Made by a program: the position numbers and the translations under genes. Below are positions 12,905 through 23,666 of a stretch of 64,000 nt of DNA, piece after piece; the stretch's first letter is position 1; every line of letters begins with the position of its first letter. Source of the stretch: Bacteroidales bacterium (lineage in GTDB: Bacteria; Bacteroidota; Bacteroidia; Bacteroidales; Muribaculaceae); the NCBI GenBank assembly GCA_022009815.1, contig CP091725.1, forward strand, positions 1,674,001 through 1,738,000, read 5' to 3'. Under the pieces are notes generated by a model. That model was not told the origin of the DNA. It did not search any database and worked only from the letters and a program-made list of their open reading frames with translations.

Positions 12905-13982
12905 TGCAATTTGTGTTAGGCAGTGCTTCGTGTGCGTTTGCCTTATGTGCTTTTATTCTATGGATGCGCCGGTGCGATGGCGACCGGTCGCGGCTTACCC
13001 TCAGTTTTGTATGGATGTTTTTGGCGTTGTTGTTCTCCAGCCGCGCCTTTGTGGACGGGCGGTTGGTGCCGTCGGGAGTACTTCCGCCTGTGAATTTGGT
13101 TGGTGGATTGCTTATGGTGACGCTGCTTTGTTTATATCCTATAGAGGTGATTCGTCCGGGATGGCTAAATGCACGGCGTTTGTTCATGCTGTTGTTGCCA
13201 GCCATATTAATTGGAGTCATTTTTTATCTGTCAGGAATTAAGCTCCGTCAGTTGCAGACGTTTGGCGATATGCTTGCCCACATCGGCGAGCCGAATGTCT
13301 ATTGGCGTCTTATTCTTCTTTTCGGAATCATTCTTCCATCCGCCCTGCTGCTCCACGTCATCCCCTATAACTGGATGAAGAGCCGCGTCCGTTTGCGTTG
13401 GATAAGGCATTATACGTACATCATTCTGCTGATTTCCGCTCTCTATGCCGTGTTTATGCTGACTCGCAGTGCGTCGGTCAGTGTGGTGCATCTGTTTGTT
13501 TGCCTCACGCTGGCTATGATAGTGACTTATGAGGAACTGTTCGCCCGCTTTTGCATCCCATCGGATTGTCCCACCGAATTGCCAGTAGAACCTGTAAAGT
13601 CAAGCTCGCTGTCGGAGGAAGAAGAAATCCTCTTGTCATTCGGCTAAACCATTTGCTTGAAGAGGAGAAAGTGTGGAAAAACCCAGACCTCACCGTTGCC
13701 AGTCTGGCTCAGATGTTGGGCACCAACCGCAGTTATCTTGCCCAAGCCATACAGGAGGCAGGCTACGTCAACTTTGCCGATCTGATTAACCGCCACAGAG
13801 TGCAGGCTTTCTGTTGCATTGCGGAAGATGGCAAGGTGAAGAGTGTGCAGGACGCTTTCTTCCTCGTTGGCTTCCGGTCGAAAGAAACTGCATTGAGAAG
13901 CTTCAAGAAATACACAGGCTCTTTGCCCAGCGAATACTTGATGAAGGTAGCCGCAAACCGTTCGAAAACGTCTGAATTGTAG
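12895..13982 (+). CDS. Membrane-anchored AraC-family transcriptional regulator, frameshifted
   Basis: The N-terminal half (about 220 residues) has six to seven hydrophobic segments, a sensor arrangement common in Bacteroidetes. The C-terminal half, in another frame, is a helix-turn-helix AraC domain: LTVASLAQMLGTNRSYLAQAI is the first HTH and VQDAFFLVGFRSKETALRSFKKYTGSLPSEY the second. The frames meet near 13633, where one extra T gives a continuous protein of about 363 residues. GGAGGA precedes the ATG. It lies about 90 bases upstream of the MACPF gene in the same direction and is the obvious candidate to control it; that link is inferred. Confidence 0.82.
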
Positions 13983-14073
13983 AATTGACACCTGATTTTG
14001 TGGTTTTAGCACGTCTCCGATGCTTTTTTTATATACTTTCACGCACTATTTATCAATACTAAAAAACAAAATT

Positions 14074-16372
14074 ATGCGAATAAAGTATCTGAAAAATTCG
14101 GTGGCATCGCTGTCGATTCTAAGTGGACTATTTTGCTTGACTGGATGCCAGGATGATGGAGTCCTGAAAGGAGAGGTAGGAATCGAAGAATATGTGCCGC
14201 AAGGGACAAATGATGTGGCCGGCAGTGTGCTTATACATATAATAGAAGAGGGTGACGAGGACAGTCGAGCCTTGCCGTTGAGCGTTTTGCGCATGGTGGA
14301 CATAGAGACAGCGCAGAACGAGTACGTTAAATTCAACTGCGAGCAACGCAAAGACGGCAAGTGGTGTGCCGTTGCCCAAATGCAGAAAGCACTCGACAAG
14401 CCATTTGTGGTCATTCCGGTAAAGATTATACCCAAAGAGTTTCCAGAGGAGGCACGCACCGTGTTGATGGTGCTCCGACAGAAAGGCGCCACGACAAAAT
14501 CCGGAGATGCCATCACCTCCGTTTACAGCGAAGTGTTGGGCAAGGGAACCCGCTGCTACGGTCCGGTAGGCAACACGCTTGGCAGCGTGCTCCTTTATGA
14601 CCAAATCAGCAAGCTTGGCGAGGAGTATCTGACCGCCAACACCACGCAAACAGTTCTCGATGCTTGAATTCTCGGGCGACAGCTACGAGAAGACTATGGA
14701 GGACTGGTCGGTCAATGTGGGAGCATCGTTTAAGAAGACACGAAAGAAAGGTCTGACATCTTCAGAAAAAGGCATATTGAAGGATATTAAGGATTTTCTG
14801 GGAGACGCGGAATATGAAAGACAATTGACCTCTATGCTGAAAAAGAAGCCCTCCTATGTCTGGACAGGCTCGTTTGACCTTGGAGTGAGCGGAAGCCTCT
14901 CCACAAGCGAGTCATACGAATACTATCTGAATCTGTATCGCGTGAAGATGTCGGAGGTGCGCATGAACATGTCGGCCTTTGAGCAGGAGAAGAAAGATCC
15001 GACCCTGCTGGCACTGCTTTCGCCCACCTTCGTCAAGGCTTTAAACGTTGACAATATCAATACGACCGCATTCTACGACGACTGGGGCACCGACATTATC
15101 ACGCAAGGCTCGTTTGGCGGCTACAACATCTATATCTACGGCCGTCAGGAGAACGTTTATGAATATAGCGTTGGCTTTGACGCGCAGGGCAGCCTCTCGC
15201 GCAGCAAACCAACAAGCACCGGCAAGACGTGGAAAGATATCTATGCGAATGCCCATAGCGACTATGCGGAGGGACATTTCGACGTGGCTTACCAAAACGA
15301 GAACTATGAGAAAGCCAGCAAGGCAGTGTCCCTGCAAACCTCTACCGGAGGCGACCTTGCCATCGACGATCCGCAGAAGTGGCTCGACGGCTTCAATACC
15401 GACGGTTCCGACAGTAAGTGGGCGCTCATTGGCTACAACGTGAGCAGCGATGATAAAGACAACACCCTCTGCCGTCTGTATCCTATCGAAGAGTTGGTTG
15501 GCCAGATAGCGTTTACCTACGACCAAGTGGTTACGGATAAAACAGAAGCCGACATTGAGGCAGTCACCCGTCTGCTGAACAACTACAGCGAGTTGCTCAA
15601 CGCCAAAGACGACTACCTTGACTCTAAACAGGTGGTGCAGCGGGCAAAGTCGAGATTGGTGTTGGCAGACATCCTGATCAAGAGCGGCTCGAACGGGCAT
15701 AAGAATGGAGAACCAACCCCCTTTGTCGCGCAAGACCCGAACGATCAGAACAACTACTTGACTTACTATCCAGTCATGGCAAACGCCAATGCTCCGTGTG
15801 AAAATGGATATGCATTCGAGCCGACTTGCCATCATTATATAGACGCTACAGACAATGACGACAAGTATATCTATTATGCGTTGGCGCCAAGCGACAAATG
15901 CTTAGGCATCGTGGATGCCGTGTTCTGTCAAGAGGGAACAGCCAAAGACTTCAACGGTGGAAAATACTACATTCCGCGAGGCGTGCATGCTGATCATGAT
16001 ATGGATGGAGCGCTCGACAACAACTATCTTTTTGTGAAGTACTATGACGAGGGCGTAGACATCGACCCGTCGAAGAAGATTACCGCCATAGGTTTCGCCA
16101 ATATCGACAACCACGACGTGATTATCTCATCGACTGGCGGAAGTGAGCTGCGCATGAATGCCACAGAAACGGAAGAAAACAAGTTCAACCAGTTTTGGGA
16201 TAAGAAGAATTGGAACTGGTATGCCGGCGACCGGTCAGGCAAAAGCTGGGTTTTCTACGAGGGTGGATTGGTAAGGCATAATCGCTTCTATGTGGTTTAC
16301 ACCACTCAAGACCTACCCATCCAGCACTTCCGCGAAGGTTCCGTATGGCAACCGAAAAGGTGGGGAGAGTAA
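14074..16372 (+). CDS. MACPF (perforin-like) lipoprotein, frameshifted
   Basis: Predicted pore-forming surface lipoprotein of about 766 residues. The signal ends in LSGLFCLTGCQDD, an SPII lipobox. The MACPF signature is WGTDIITQGSFGG at about residues 336-348 of the joined product, within NTTAFYDDWGTD. The upstream block with KTMEDWSVNVGASFKK and the downstream YNIYIYGRQENVYEYSV agree with a MACPF core. The C-terminal third matches nothing I recognise and probably forms a binding domain. Bacteroidales MACPF lipoproteins (BSAP type) kill related strains through LPS or outer-membrane targets, so this may be an antagonism toxin; that is by analogy. The frame changes at 14660-14666 (GATGCTTGAA), where two missing or one extra base would explain it. 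The 90-base upstream gap shows no clear promoter, so it may be read from the regulator's transcript. Confidence 0.78.
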
Positions 16373-16383
16373 CGCATCCACGA

Positions 16384-16433
16384 AACATATTGCGAGGGGG
16401 CATGTCGGTAACCACATGCTCCCTCGCAATGTT
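16384..16433 (+). terminator. Hairpin after the MACPF gene
   Basis: A stem of about 20 pairs (arms beginning ACATATTGCGAGG and ending CCTCGCAATGT) with a short loop CGGTAACC follows the MACPF stop codon. The T-tract is weak. The remaining bases to 16690 are AT-rich and hold no gene; they probably contain the promoter of the next gene (GATATTTTGC near 16630 is only a partial match). Confidence 0.65.
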
Positions 16434-16690
16434 TGTTGTGCGTAAGGAATCGCTCTTCGATAGCGGTTTGCTTGATTCTGTAATTGTTTTTTATATCATT
16501 GTCATTGCGTTGTGTCTCAGTGAGATATAAAGAATAGAAAAAGTATGTTTAAAAACATATTTAATGAATTTTAACCAACAAAACATTTGTAAAAGGTGGT
16601 TTGTGACTATAAATTTGTAAACGTAGTGGATATTTTGCTTAGACATAATAATCTTTTAAGGATTTCATTTAACACATAGTACAAGTAATT

Positions 16691-18704
16691 ATGATTACCA
16701 GTAAGTACCACAGAAGAAGACTATTGCCGGCAATGCTGTTGGCGATGCTGATGTTGTCTTGTTATATGGAGGCAGCAGCTGTAAATCCGAACTCAAAAGA
16801 ACAAGCAAGTGACTGTGCAGTCGGGAGAATGCAAAAACCGGACGACATGCTGGCTGCGCTTTGTGATAGAGAAGGAAATCAGACAAATGTTGAAGTCACC
16901 GGCACAGGAGGCTTGGATGATCAGGTCGATGATGGAGTAATATGTGTTGACGGGATATATTACGTTCTCGACCCTGGAGCCATGGCAGCAAGGGTAGTTG
17001 CCAAAAACGAACTTAATTCTACATACCAAGGACGTATAATCATACCGTCGTCTATAAAAGTGGACGGAAGAGAATATACAGTCAAGTCGATAGGAAGGAG
17101 AGCGTTTGCCGCCTGCATGGAATTGGACAAGGTGTTTATACCCAAAACTGTTGAAGTGGTAGAAAAAAGAGCATTCGAATCGGCAGTAATTGACGATATT
17201 GAAATAGAAGAAGACTCACAATTGAAAGTGATAGAGGATTATGGGTTTATGTTCTTCTGCAAAAATAGAGGACAGGTAGTCCCGGATCATTTCCGGCTGC
17301 CTGAAGGTTTGCAGGAAATCGGCGTGAGGGCATTTGTGGAGCATTTGCAGATCTTGTGATACCGTCGACAGTGTGGCGTATGGGAGATTTGTCACTTGCA
17401 ACGAATATCAAGGATTTGTTTTTGAAGTGGGAAAGACCAGTCAATACTCCGTTGAATATCTTGGAGTTGTCGGGTTATAACGATGTGGATTATAAAGGCT
17501 CCATGTGTCCGACACCTGTAGAGATACACGTGCCGTCAGGCTCCCTCCCCACCTATAGATTGACAAAGCCGTGGTGTTTTTTCTCATTGGATGAGATGCC
17601 GGTTGAAGAGGCAACCATTTATGCCGATATTGCAGGACTGCGGTATCGATTGCGCGGCAACAAAGCCGTTCTGCTACCACCAAACGAGGGACAATATTCA
17701 GGAGATATAGTATTGCCTGAAACGGTTAGTTATAATGGGAAAGAATATAAGTTGGTCAGAACTGAAGGCGCGTTTAACAACTCGAAAGTTGTTTCGGTAG
17801 CCTTCCCATCCTCTGTAAATATGTGGTTGATGATTTTAAATATTGCATGGAACTGCAGACCGTGACATTCCCGGAAAATTCGCGATTGAGATTTTTCAGC
17901 GCGATGGAGGGGTGTCCGAAATTGACTGAATTCGTTTTTCCGCCGTCGCTGCAAGTGCTTTACGGAAATTCCATGATGTATCTTGACGGACTCAAGACCA
18001 TTGATATCCCAGGTTCGGTTTCTTATATTGGAGCATATACATTTGTGAACGGAGCACTGACAGAAGTGACCGCACATTGGATTTGTCCGCCTAAAATGCT
18101 GCCGAATGATGTGTTTATAACAAAGAGCAATCCGCGAATCCGTGTGCCGGTTGGAGCCAAGAAGTATTATGAAGCGTCGGAAGCTTGGAATAAATTTGAG
18201 ATTGTCGAGGATGAGACAGTGGAGGCTTTTGTGAAAGTGTATACAGAGGGCCGCGAACGAGTGCTTACGCTTCCAGTGGATGAGAGTGCCGACTACTATG
18301 AGTTTGAGGCTTTTAAAAATGGAGAAGTAGTTAAGTCGCAGACTCTTTCACTCATAAAGAGTATAAGAACAGCCAGTGCAAATAGAGAGGCAGCAACCAA
18401 ACGCATAGGTTTTGATATCTCATCGTTGGATGACGGCAGTTACCGCTATAGAATCCGAGCGGCATCGGATACGGAAGGCTTGATTTCGTTGTTTGAGGGA
18501 ACGTTTGTTGTCGGTGATGACAGTGGTGTAGAAGATGTCGTTTCCGATGGCGACACAAATTATGATGTCTTTGATATTATGGGCGTCTGCATACGGACGA
18601 ATATGCAAGAAGCGGAAATCTCTGGCTTGACGCCTGGAATATATATTTTGCGCCCTGTTCTGAACGCTAATCCGTCAAACGTTCGGAAAATCATAGTGGA
18701 ATAA
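16691..18704 (+). CDS. BspA-like leucine-rich repeat surface protein with T9SS-like tail, two frameshifts
   Basis: Secreted LRR_5 protein of about 671 residues. The hydrophobic N-terminus (LPAMLLAMLMLSCYMEAAA) is a signal peptide, possibly a lipobox. LRR_5/BspA units follow, for example IIIPSSIKVDGREYTVKSIG, RAFAACMELDKVFIPKTVEVV and FRLPEGLQEIGVRAF. The C-terminus (YDVFDIMGVCI, LTPGIYILRP, VRKIIVE) fits a type A T9SS sorting domain. The frame breaks at 17344-17346 (a T run, four would fit) and near 17822. Such proteins bind host or bacterial surfaces. It lies 318 bases after the MACPF gene and may form one surface locus with it; the link is by proximity only. Confidence 0.8.
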
Positions 18705-18790
18705 GGTTGATGCATAGATGAAGAAGGTTGCAGTGCGCCTCTGCCACACAAGCTGGGAATAGGCGCACTGTCAATGAATTTTCTATGAAA

Positions 18791-18817
18791 AATTTGGTTT
18801 ATAATATAAACCAAATT
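18791..18817. promoter_or_regulatory. Operator 1: perfect palindrome over the promoter
   Basis: AATTTGGTTTA (18791-18801), five-base spacer TAATA, TAAACCAAATT (18807-18817). The arms are perfectly inverted. The palindrome contains the -33 TTG and touches the -7 box of the operon promoter, so a bound repressor would block RNA polymerase. Confidence 0.75.
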
Positions 18818-18824
18818 AAATTTG
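18794..18824 (+). promoter_or_regulatory. Promoter of the membrane protein/regulator operon
   Basis: TTG (18794-18796), exactly 20 bases, TAAATTTG (18817-18824). Transcription would start near 18831, about 90 bases before the first gene. Confidence 0.75.
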
Positions 18825-18874
18825 CACTCGACTCAAGGGCGGACAGGCGAGACCGCTCTTTTTTCAAAGCCAAA

Positions 18875-18893
18875 TGGTTTATTTTATAAACCA
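18875..18893. promoter_or_regulatory. Operator 2: same palindrome in the leader
   Basis: TGGTTTA (18875-18881), spacer TTTTA, TAAACCA (18887-18893). Same core and same five-base spacer as operator 1, with centres 80 bases apart, so two bound dimers could act together or loop DNA. Confidence 0.72.
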
Positions 18894-18920
18894 AGTATTA
18901 ACCATCAAATTTTTCATAAA

Positions 18921-19547
18921 ATGGAAGACAGAAAACTCACCGAAAAAGAAAGTCTCGAAGTGATAACTTCGATGATAGCACTCACTAAGCAACGCTATAT
19001 TGGCGATGGACGCATCTTGCTGCTGTTTGGCTACCTGACAGTTGCAGTTTCAGCGTTGATATGGATACTCCTCGTGATTACACAAAATCCTGTGTGGAAC
19101 TGGCTATGGTTTCTTATCTGGATTATAGGAGGCACTGTTGCTCCGATAAAGGCAAAGAAACAACAGATTGAAAAAGGGGTAAAAAATTATTCCGACACAC
19201 TCACATCCCGCATTTGGTCTACAGTAGGCTTCAGTGCAATCGCCGCCACAGCCATCTGCCTCGCATTTCTGCTTGTCAAAGGAATTGACGCATGGCCTAT
19301 GATGTTGGCGTTCGCTCTGATAATCGTTCCCTTCGCCGAGGTTGCCCAGGGAATTGTTTTCAAAGAGACAACGCTTATTGTTGGAGGTGCGATAGGATTG
19401 TTTGCAGGCTTATTTACGGAGGCATGCATCGCCGGGGATGTAGAGCTTTATGCATCATGGTATATGCCATTGTTTATAATCGCGTTTGTGGCGATGATGA
19501 TAATTCCTGGCCATATTCTCAACCATAAGGCACGAAAAGAAAAATGA
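18921..19547 (+). CDS. Six-segment membrane protein of unknown function
   Basis: Integral membrane protein of 208 residues with a cytoplasmic, charged N-terminus (MEDRKLTEKESLEVITSM) and about six hydrophobic segments arranged as three pairs, then a basic tail (LNHKARKEK). I do not recognise a characterised family; similar proteins paired with a small winged-helix regulator are common in Bacteroidetes. The ATG at 18921 is preferred because it follows the leader with operator 2. Its stop overlaps the start of the regulator gene (ATGA), so the two are translationally coupled. Confidence 0.75.
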   Translation: MEDRKLTEKESLEVITSMIALTKQRYIGDGRILLLFGYLTVAVSALIWILLVITQNPVWNWLWFLIWIIGGTVAPIKAKKQQIEKGVKNYSDTLTSRIWSTVGFSAIAATAICLAFLLVKGIDAWPMMLAFALIIVPFAEVAQGIVFKETTLIVGGAIGLFAGLFTEACIAGDVELYASWYMPLFIIAFVAMMIIPGHILNHKARKEK

Positions 19548-19825
19548 AAGAACTGAATCCGCTTCTGCACTCGCAACTCCGTCTTGCTGTAATTTCCATA
19601 CTGATGAATGTTGAAGAGGCAGATTTCGTTTATCTTAAGGAGAAAACCGAATCTACAGCCGGCAATCTCAGCGTTCAGCTTGAAAAGCTGTCTACCGCGG
19701 GATATATTTCTATTGAGAAGGGAATGTCGGGCAAGCGTCCCAGGACGACATGCTCAATTACTTACGATGGAAGAAAGGCTTTTGAAGAATATGTCGAGGC
19801 GTTGAAAACATACCTTGGCTTATGA
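19544..19825 (+). CDS. Winged-helix transcriptional regulator (small MarR/PadR-like)
   Basis: DNA-binding protein of 93 residues consisting of little more than one winged helix. LHSQLRLAVISILMNVEEADF and LKEKTESTAGNLSVQLEKLSTAGYISIEKG form the helix-turn-helix, and SGKRPRTTCSITYDGRKAFEEYV forms the wing and dimer helix. It overlaps the membrane protein gene by four bases. It very probably binds the two GGTTTA-N5-TAAACC operators upstream and represses its own operon; this is inferred from gene order and operator symmetry. A bidirectional terminator follows. Confidence 0.85.
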   Translation: MKELNPLLHSQLRLAVISILMNVEEADFVYLKEKTESTAGNLSVQLEKLSTAGYISIEKGMSGKRPRTTCSITYDGRKAFEEYVEALKTYLGL

Positions 19826-19882
19826 TGAAAATAGCCAGACCTTACGGATAGGGTATCTTGTGTGCATAAGTGTGCGTTAGAC

Positions 19883-19922
19883 AACAAAGCAGGGACTGCC
19901 GAAGAGGCTGTCCCTGCTTTGT
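19883..19922. terminator. Bidirectional terminator
   Basis: A 14-bp perfect stem (AACAAAGCAGGGAC with GTCCCTGCTTTGTT) and a 12-base loop lie between the regulator gene and the convergent rpmE, with T-rich flanks on the plus strand. Confidence 0.85.
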
Positions 19923-19960
19923 TGTTTTGTTTTGAGGATATTTTGATGTTCTTCTGAACC

Positions 19961-20215
19961 TTATTTCTTGAGACGGTTTCCGTAGCGGCTCATGAACTTG
20001 TCTACGCGGCCAGCTGTGTCGACCAATTTCTGCTTACCAGTGAAGAAAGGGTGAGAAGAACTCGTGATTTCGAGTTTTACGAGCGGGTAAGTAACGCCGT
20101 CGATTTCGATTGTCTCCTTAGCAGCGACAGTCGAGCGAGTGATGAAAGTTTCGCCGTTCGACATATCTTTGAAAACAACCTCGCGATAGTTTGATGGATG
20201 AATGTCTTTTTTCAT
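19961..20215 (-). CDS. rpmE: 50S ribosomal protein L31 type B
   Basis: Ribosomal protein of 84 residues, beginning MKKDIHPSNYREVVFKDMSNG with SSSHPFFTGKQKLVDTAGRVDKF near the C-terminus. It lacks the zinc-binding cysteines of the other L31 form, so it is the zinc-independent type B. Two promoter boxes on the minus strand (20238-20245 and 20282-20289) lie upstream. Confidence 0.96.
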   Translation of the reverse strand: MKKDIHPSNYREVVFKDMSNGETFITRSTVAAKETIEIDGVTYPLVKLEITSSSHPFFTGKQKLVDTAGRVDKFMSRYGNRLKK

Positions 20216-20411
20216 TTCTATATCTTTTTTATTATTACAAAGTTACGCGCCGCTGGTAAAGGCGACTTCTGTAATGGCGTGCAAATGTACGCATATTTTT
20301 CCATACGGCAAACATTTACGGGGTTTTTTTGTCGCAACGTTCGCAATATTAAAGGATAAGCGGATGCGAGAGGTGTCGCATCCGCTTGTCTTAGTCAAGC
20401 CGTGTTAGGGC

Positions 20412-23400
20412 TTATTTTTTTGCGTCGAGTTCGCGAAGAAGCTCGTCGACCGCAGCTTTCAGTTGTGCGTCCAAACCATTGGCAGCGTCCTCAGGAGAGT
20501 TCAGCACATAGATGTCGGGCTCCAGTTGCGAGTTCTCAAGGTAATTTCCTTCCGCGGTGCGGTATCCGATGACCGGAGTGCCGAAAATCAGCGAAGAGTC
20601 CTGCAGACGTTCCCACCAAACGCTTGTCATGGTGCCAGGCACCGGAGCGCCGACAAGTTTGCCGAGACGCATGTGTTTGTATACCCAAGGCGTTCCGTGA
20701 GCGTTGGAATAGTTGGCCTCGCCCTGCACCATGATTGAAGGTTTGTTCCATCGGCGGCTCGGCATGTCGCACGCTTCTCTTCCGCGGTACACCTGAGTGA
20801 GATATTTTGTTCCGCTGAACAGAATTTCGATATCTTCGTGAAGGCGTCCGCCACCATTGAAACGGGTGTCGATCACGATGCCCTCCTTCTTGTTGTATTT
20901 ACCAAGCACGTCAGAGTACACTGTACGGAAACTGTTGTCGTCCATTGATTCGATATGTACGTATCCCAAGCGGCCGTTTGACCAGCGGTCCACGTCGGCG
21001 GCGCGTTGTTTGATCCATCGGCGGTAGAGCAAAGCACCGCAAGCGCCGTCAGAGATAGGTTTCACCACCTCGTCCCACTGCTTGCCGCCATCGGAAAGCG
21101 AAATTAGCACCTTCTCTCCGGTCAGCCCGGCGAGCAGCGCATAGAAGTCGGTGTCGGCAGAAATTTCCTGTCCGTTGATTTTCTCGATAATGCATCCCTT
21201 CTTCACCTTTGAAGACGCGTTGTCGAAAGGACCTCCGGCAATCACCTCGTCGATTTTCACACCCTTTCCCTCATACGAAAGGTCGTAGAACAGACCCAAG
21301 TTGGCTGTAGCTTCTCCACGGGCACCGGCACGGTATCTGCCACCCGTGTGCGACACGTTTAGCTCACCGAGCATTTCGCTGAGCAGCTCGGCAAAGTCGG
21401 CGTTGTTGTTGATGTGAGGCAGGAATTTGCGGTATGCAGCGGTCATCATCGGCCAGTCCACACCATGCATGTCAGTGCGGTAGAAATGGCGGGCCTCCTG
21501 GCGGCAAACGTGGTCAAACATATATTCGCGTTCCTTTGCCAAATCCATCTTCATCTCAGCCTTGTAGCTTATGCGTTCCATCTTGTCGGAAGCCACGGTG
21601 AGTTTCTGCATTATGCGTGAGCCGAGAATGAAAATGCACTTGCCGTCTTTCTGCACGTCGAACTGAGCCGACGACGTGTCGAGTTTCTTCAAGCATTCCG
21701 TGCTCTTTTTGCGCAAGTCGAGTTTCCAAAGGTCGTAACCCTCCTCGAAAGCCGACAGGTAGTACAGGCTTTCTCCATCGGCATCGACGATGGCATCGGC
21801 AATTTCGGAAGAGTTTGGCGTGATGCGCACAATACGGTCCTCGATGCCGTCAAGTTGCACGTCAATGTCTTTTTCTCTTCTTTCTTGTCAGCCTTCTTGT
21901 CGTCTTTCTTTTTGCCTTTTTTCTTGTCGGCGTCAGCCTTTTCGGCATTTTTCTTCTGCTCCTTTTCCAATTCCTTCTGCAATTCGTAATCCTCCTTGCT
22001 AAGTCGGAATTTGTCGTAGGCGTCCTTGTTCATAAACACAAGCATCACATCGTTGAGCGAACCCCACGAAGCATGGCTGCGCATGCCGTAGCGGTCTGTG
22101 AGGAAAAGCACAGCGTTTCCGTCGAGCACCCATCTTGGCTGCGAGCTGAAGTATCCGCTGCCAGTCAGGTTTACCGGCTTCTCCGATCCGTCAGCCTTTA
22201 CGATAGCCACGTCGGAATAAGGGTCGTGTCCGTTGCCGATGATTTCAAGCGAGAACCATTTTCCGTCGGGCGACCAGGCATAGTTGAAGCCACCCATAAA
22301 CCATTCCGAACCGTCGGTCACCTGCCTCACAGCTTTAGTGGCCACGTTGACCACCATAAGCCGGCATTCATCCTCGATGAAAGCCACCTCTTTTCCGTCG
22401 GGCGAGAATTTTGGATTCTGGCGGTCGGCGAGAGAGTCGGCGAGCAGCGGCTGCTCGTCGATTAGAGTTGCATTAGGGAAGTTGAGGTCGTCGGAGCGTT
22501 TTATGCGAGCCGTGTAAAGCCCCCAATGCCCGTTGCGTTCGCTGGCATATACGAGCGACCGGTTGTCGGCGCCGAAGTCAACGTCGGCCTCGCCCTCCAC
22601 GGTGTTGGTTATTTGTTTTGTTGTGCCATATTCCACCGATGTCACAAACACATTGCCGCGCACGGTGAAAGCCACCTGCTTGCCATCGGGCGACACGCTT
22701 GCCGAAGTAGCGCCGTTTGTGAACGACAGGCTTGACGGAAGGTCAACGTCGTCGCGCACAATGTCGATGTCGACGAGCGCCGGTTTCTCACCGTTTAGCT
22801 GAGTGTAGATGGCTCCGTCGTAGGTGTAGCACATCGTGCCGTTGTCGGCAACGCTGAGAAAGCGTACCGGGTGAGTGATGAAGTCGGAAATCTTTGTCAA
22901 TGCCGCCGGGTTTGCGAGCGGCATAGAGTATACGTTCATCGAGCCCCCATTGCGCTCACTGAGGAAATACACCGTGCTGCCGTCGGCCGACAAAGCCGGG
23001 CACAAATCCTCTCCGGCATGAGCCGTCAGGTTGGTGTGCTTGCCGGTTTTGGTGTTGTATGCCCAGATGTCGCGTGTCACAGACGACGTGTGATGCTTGC
23101 GCCATACGTCTTCATAACCCTTGCGGTCTTGATATACAAACATGCTGCCGTCTTTGGCAAACGACAGGCATTCGGCAGGAGTAGGGAGAGCCTGCTCCTG
23201 GCGTCCGCCAGTGGCTGGCACTTTGTACAGCTCGAGCAACACGTCGGGGAACAGCGCACTTGCCGCAGGTTTCTGATTGTTGGCTGAGAAATAGACATAT
23301 TTTCCATCGGGCGAGAAAGCCTCAGGCGCTTCACCTCCCGACTTTGTGGTCAGACGCACTGCCGAACCACCGTCGGCATTCATAATAAACACATCGTTGT

Positions 23401-23656
23401 TGCCGTATCGGTCGCTGGCAAAAGCAATCTGCTTTCCGTCGGGTGACCATACAGGCACCGACTCGTATGAGTCGTGCGATGTTAGCCGCACGGCAGGGCC
23501 TCCAGTAGAGGCAACTTTGTAGATGTCGCCCTTGTAGCAGAATGCAATCTGCGATCCGTCGGGCGAGATTTTCACATCGCGCATCCACAACGGAGTGGCG
23601 GCAAAGCCCACCGCAGCCGTTGACGCAACGATGATTGTTGCAAAAAGTTTTTTCAT
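20412..23656 (-). CDS. Tricorn-like protease (WD40/PD40 propeller plus PDZ and S41 peptidase), frameshifted
   Basis: Large periplasmic peptidase of about 1081 residues. The signal peptide MKKLFATIIVASTAAVGFA is followed by many PD40 beta-propeller units (SPDGSQIAFC, SPDGKQIAFASDRYGN, SPDGKYVYFS and others), a Lys-rich linker (about residues 560-590), a PDZ-like domain (KVKKGCIIEKINGQEI) and the S41 core (EGIVIDTRFNGGG; GEANYSNAHG with the likely catalytic Ser). The frame breaks in the linker at 21870-21874, where a run of five T's (A's on the coding strand) needs a sixth. It begins ten bases after the SDR gene, so the two form an operon. Confidence 0.9.
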
Positions 23657-23666
23657 TTCTATTATT

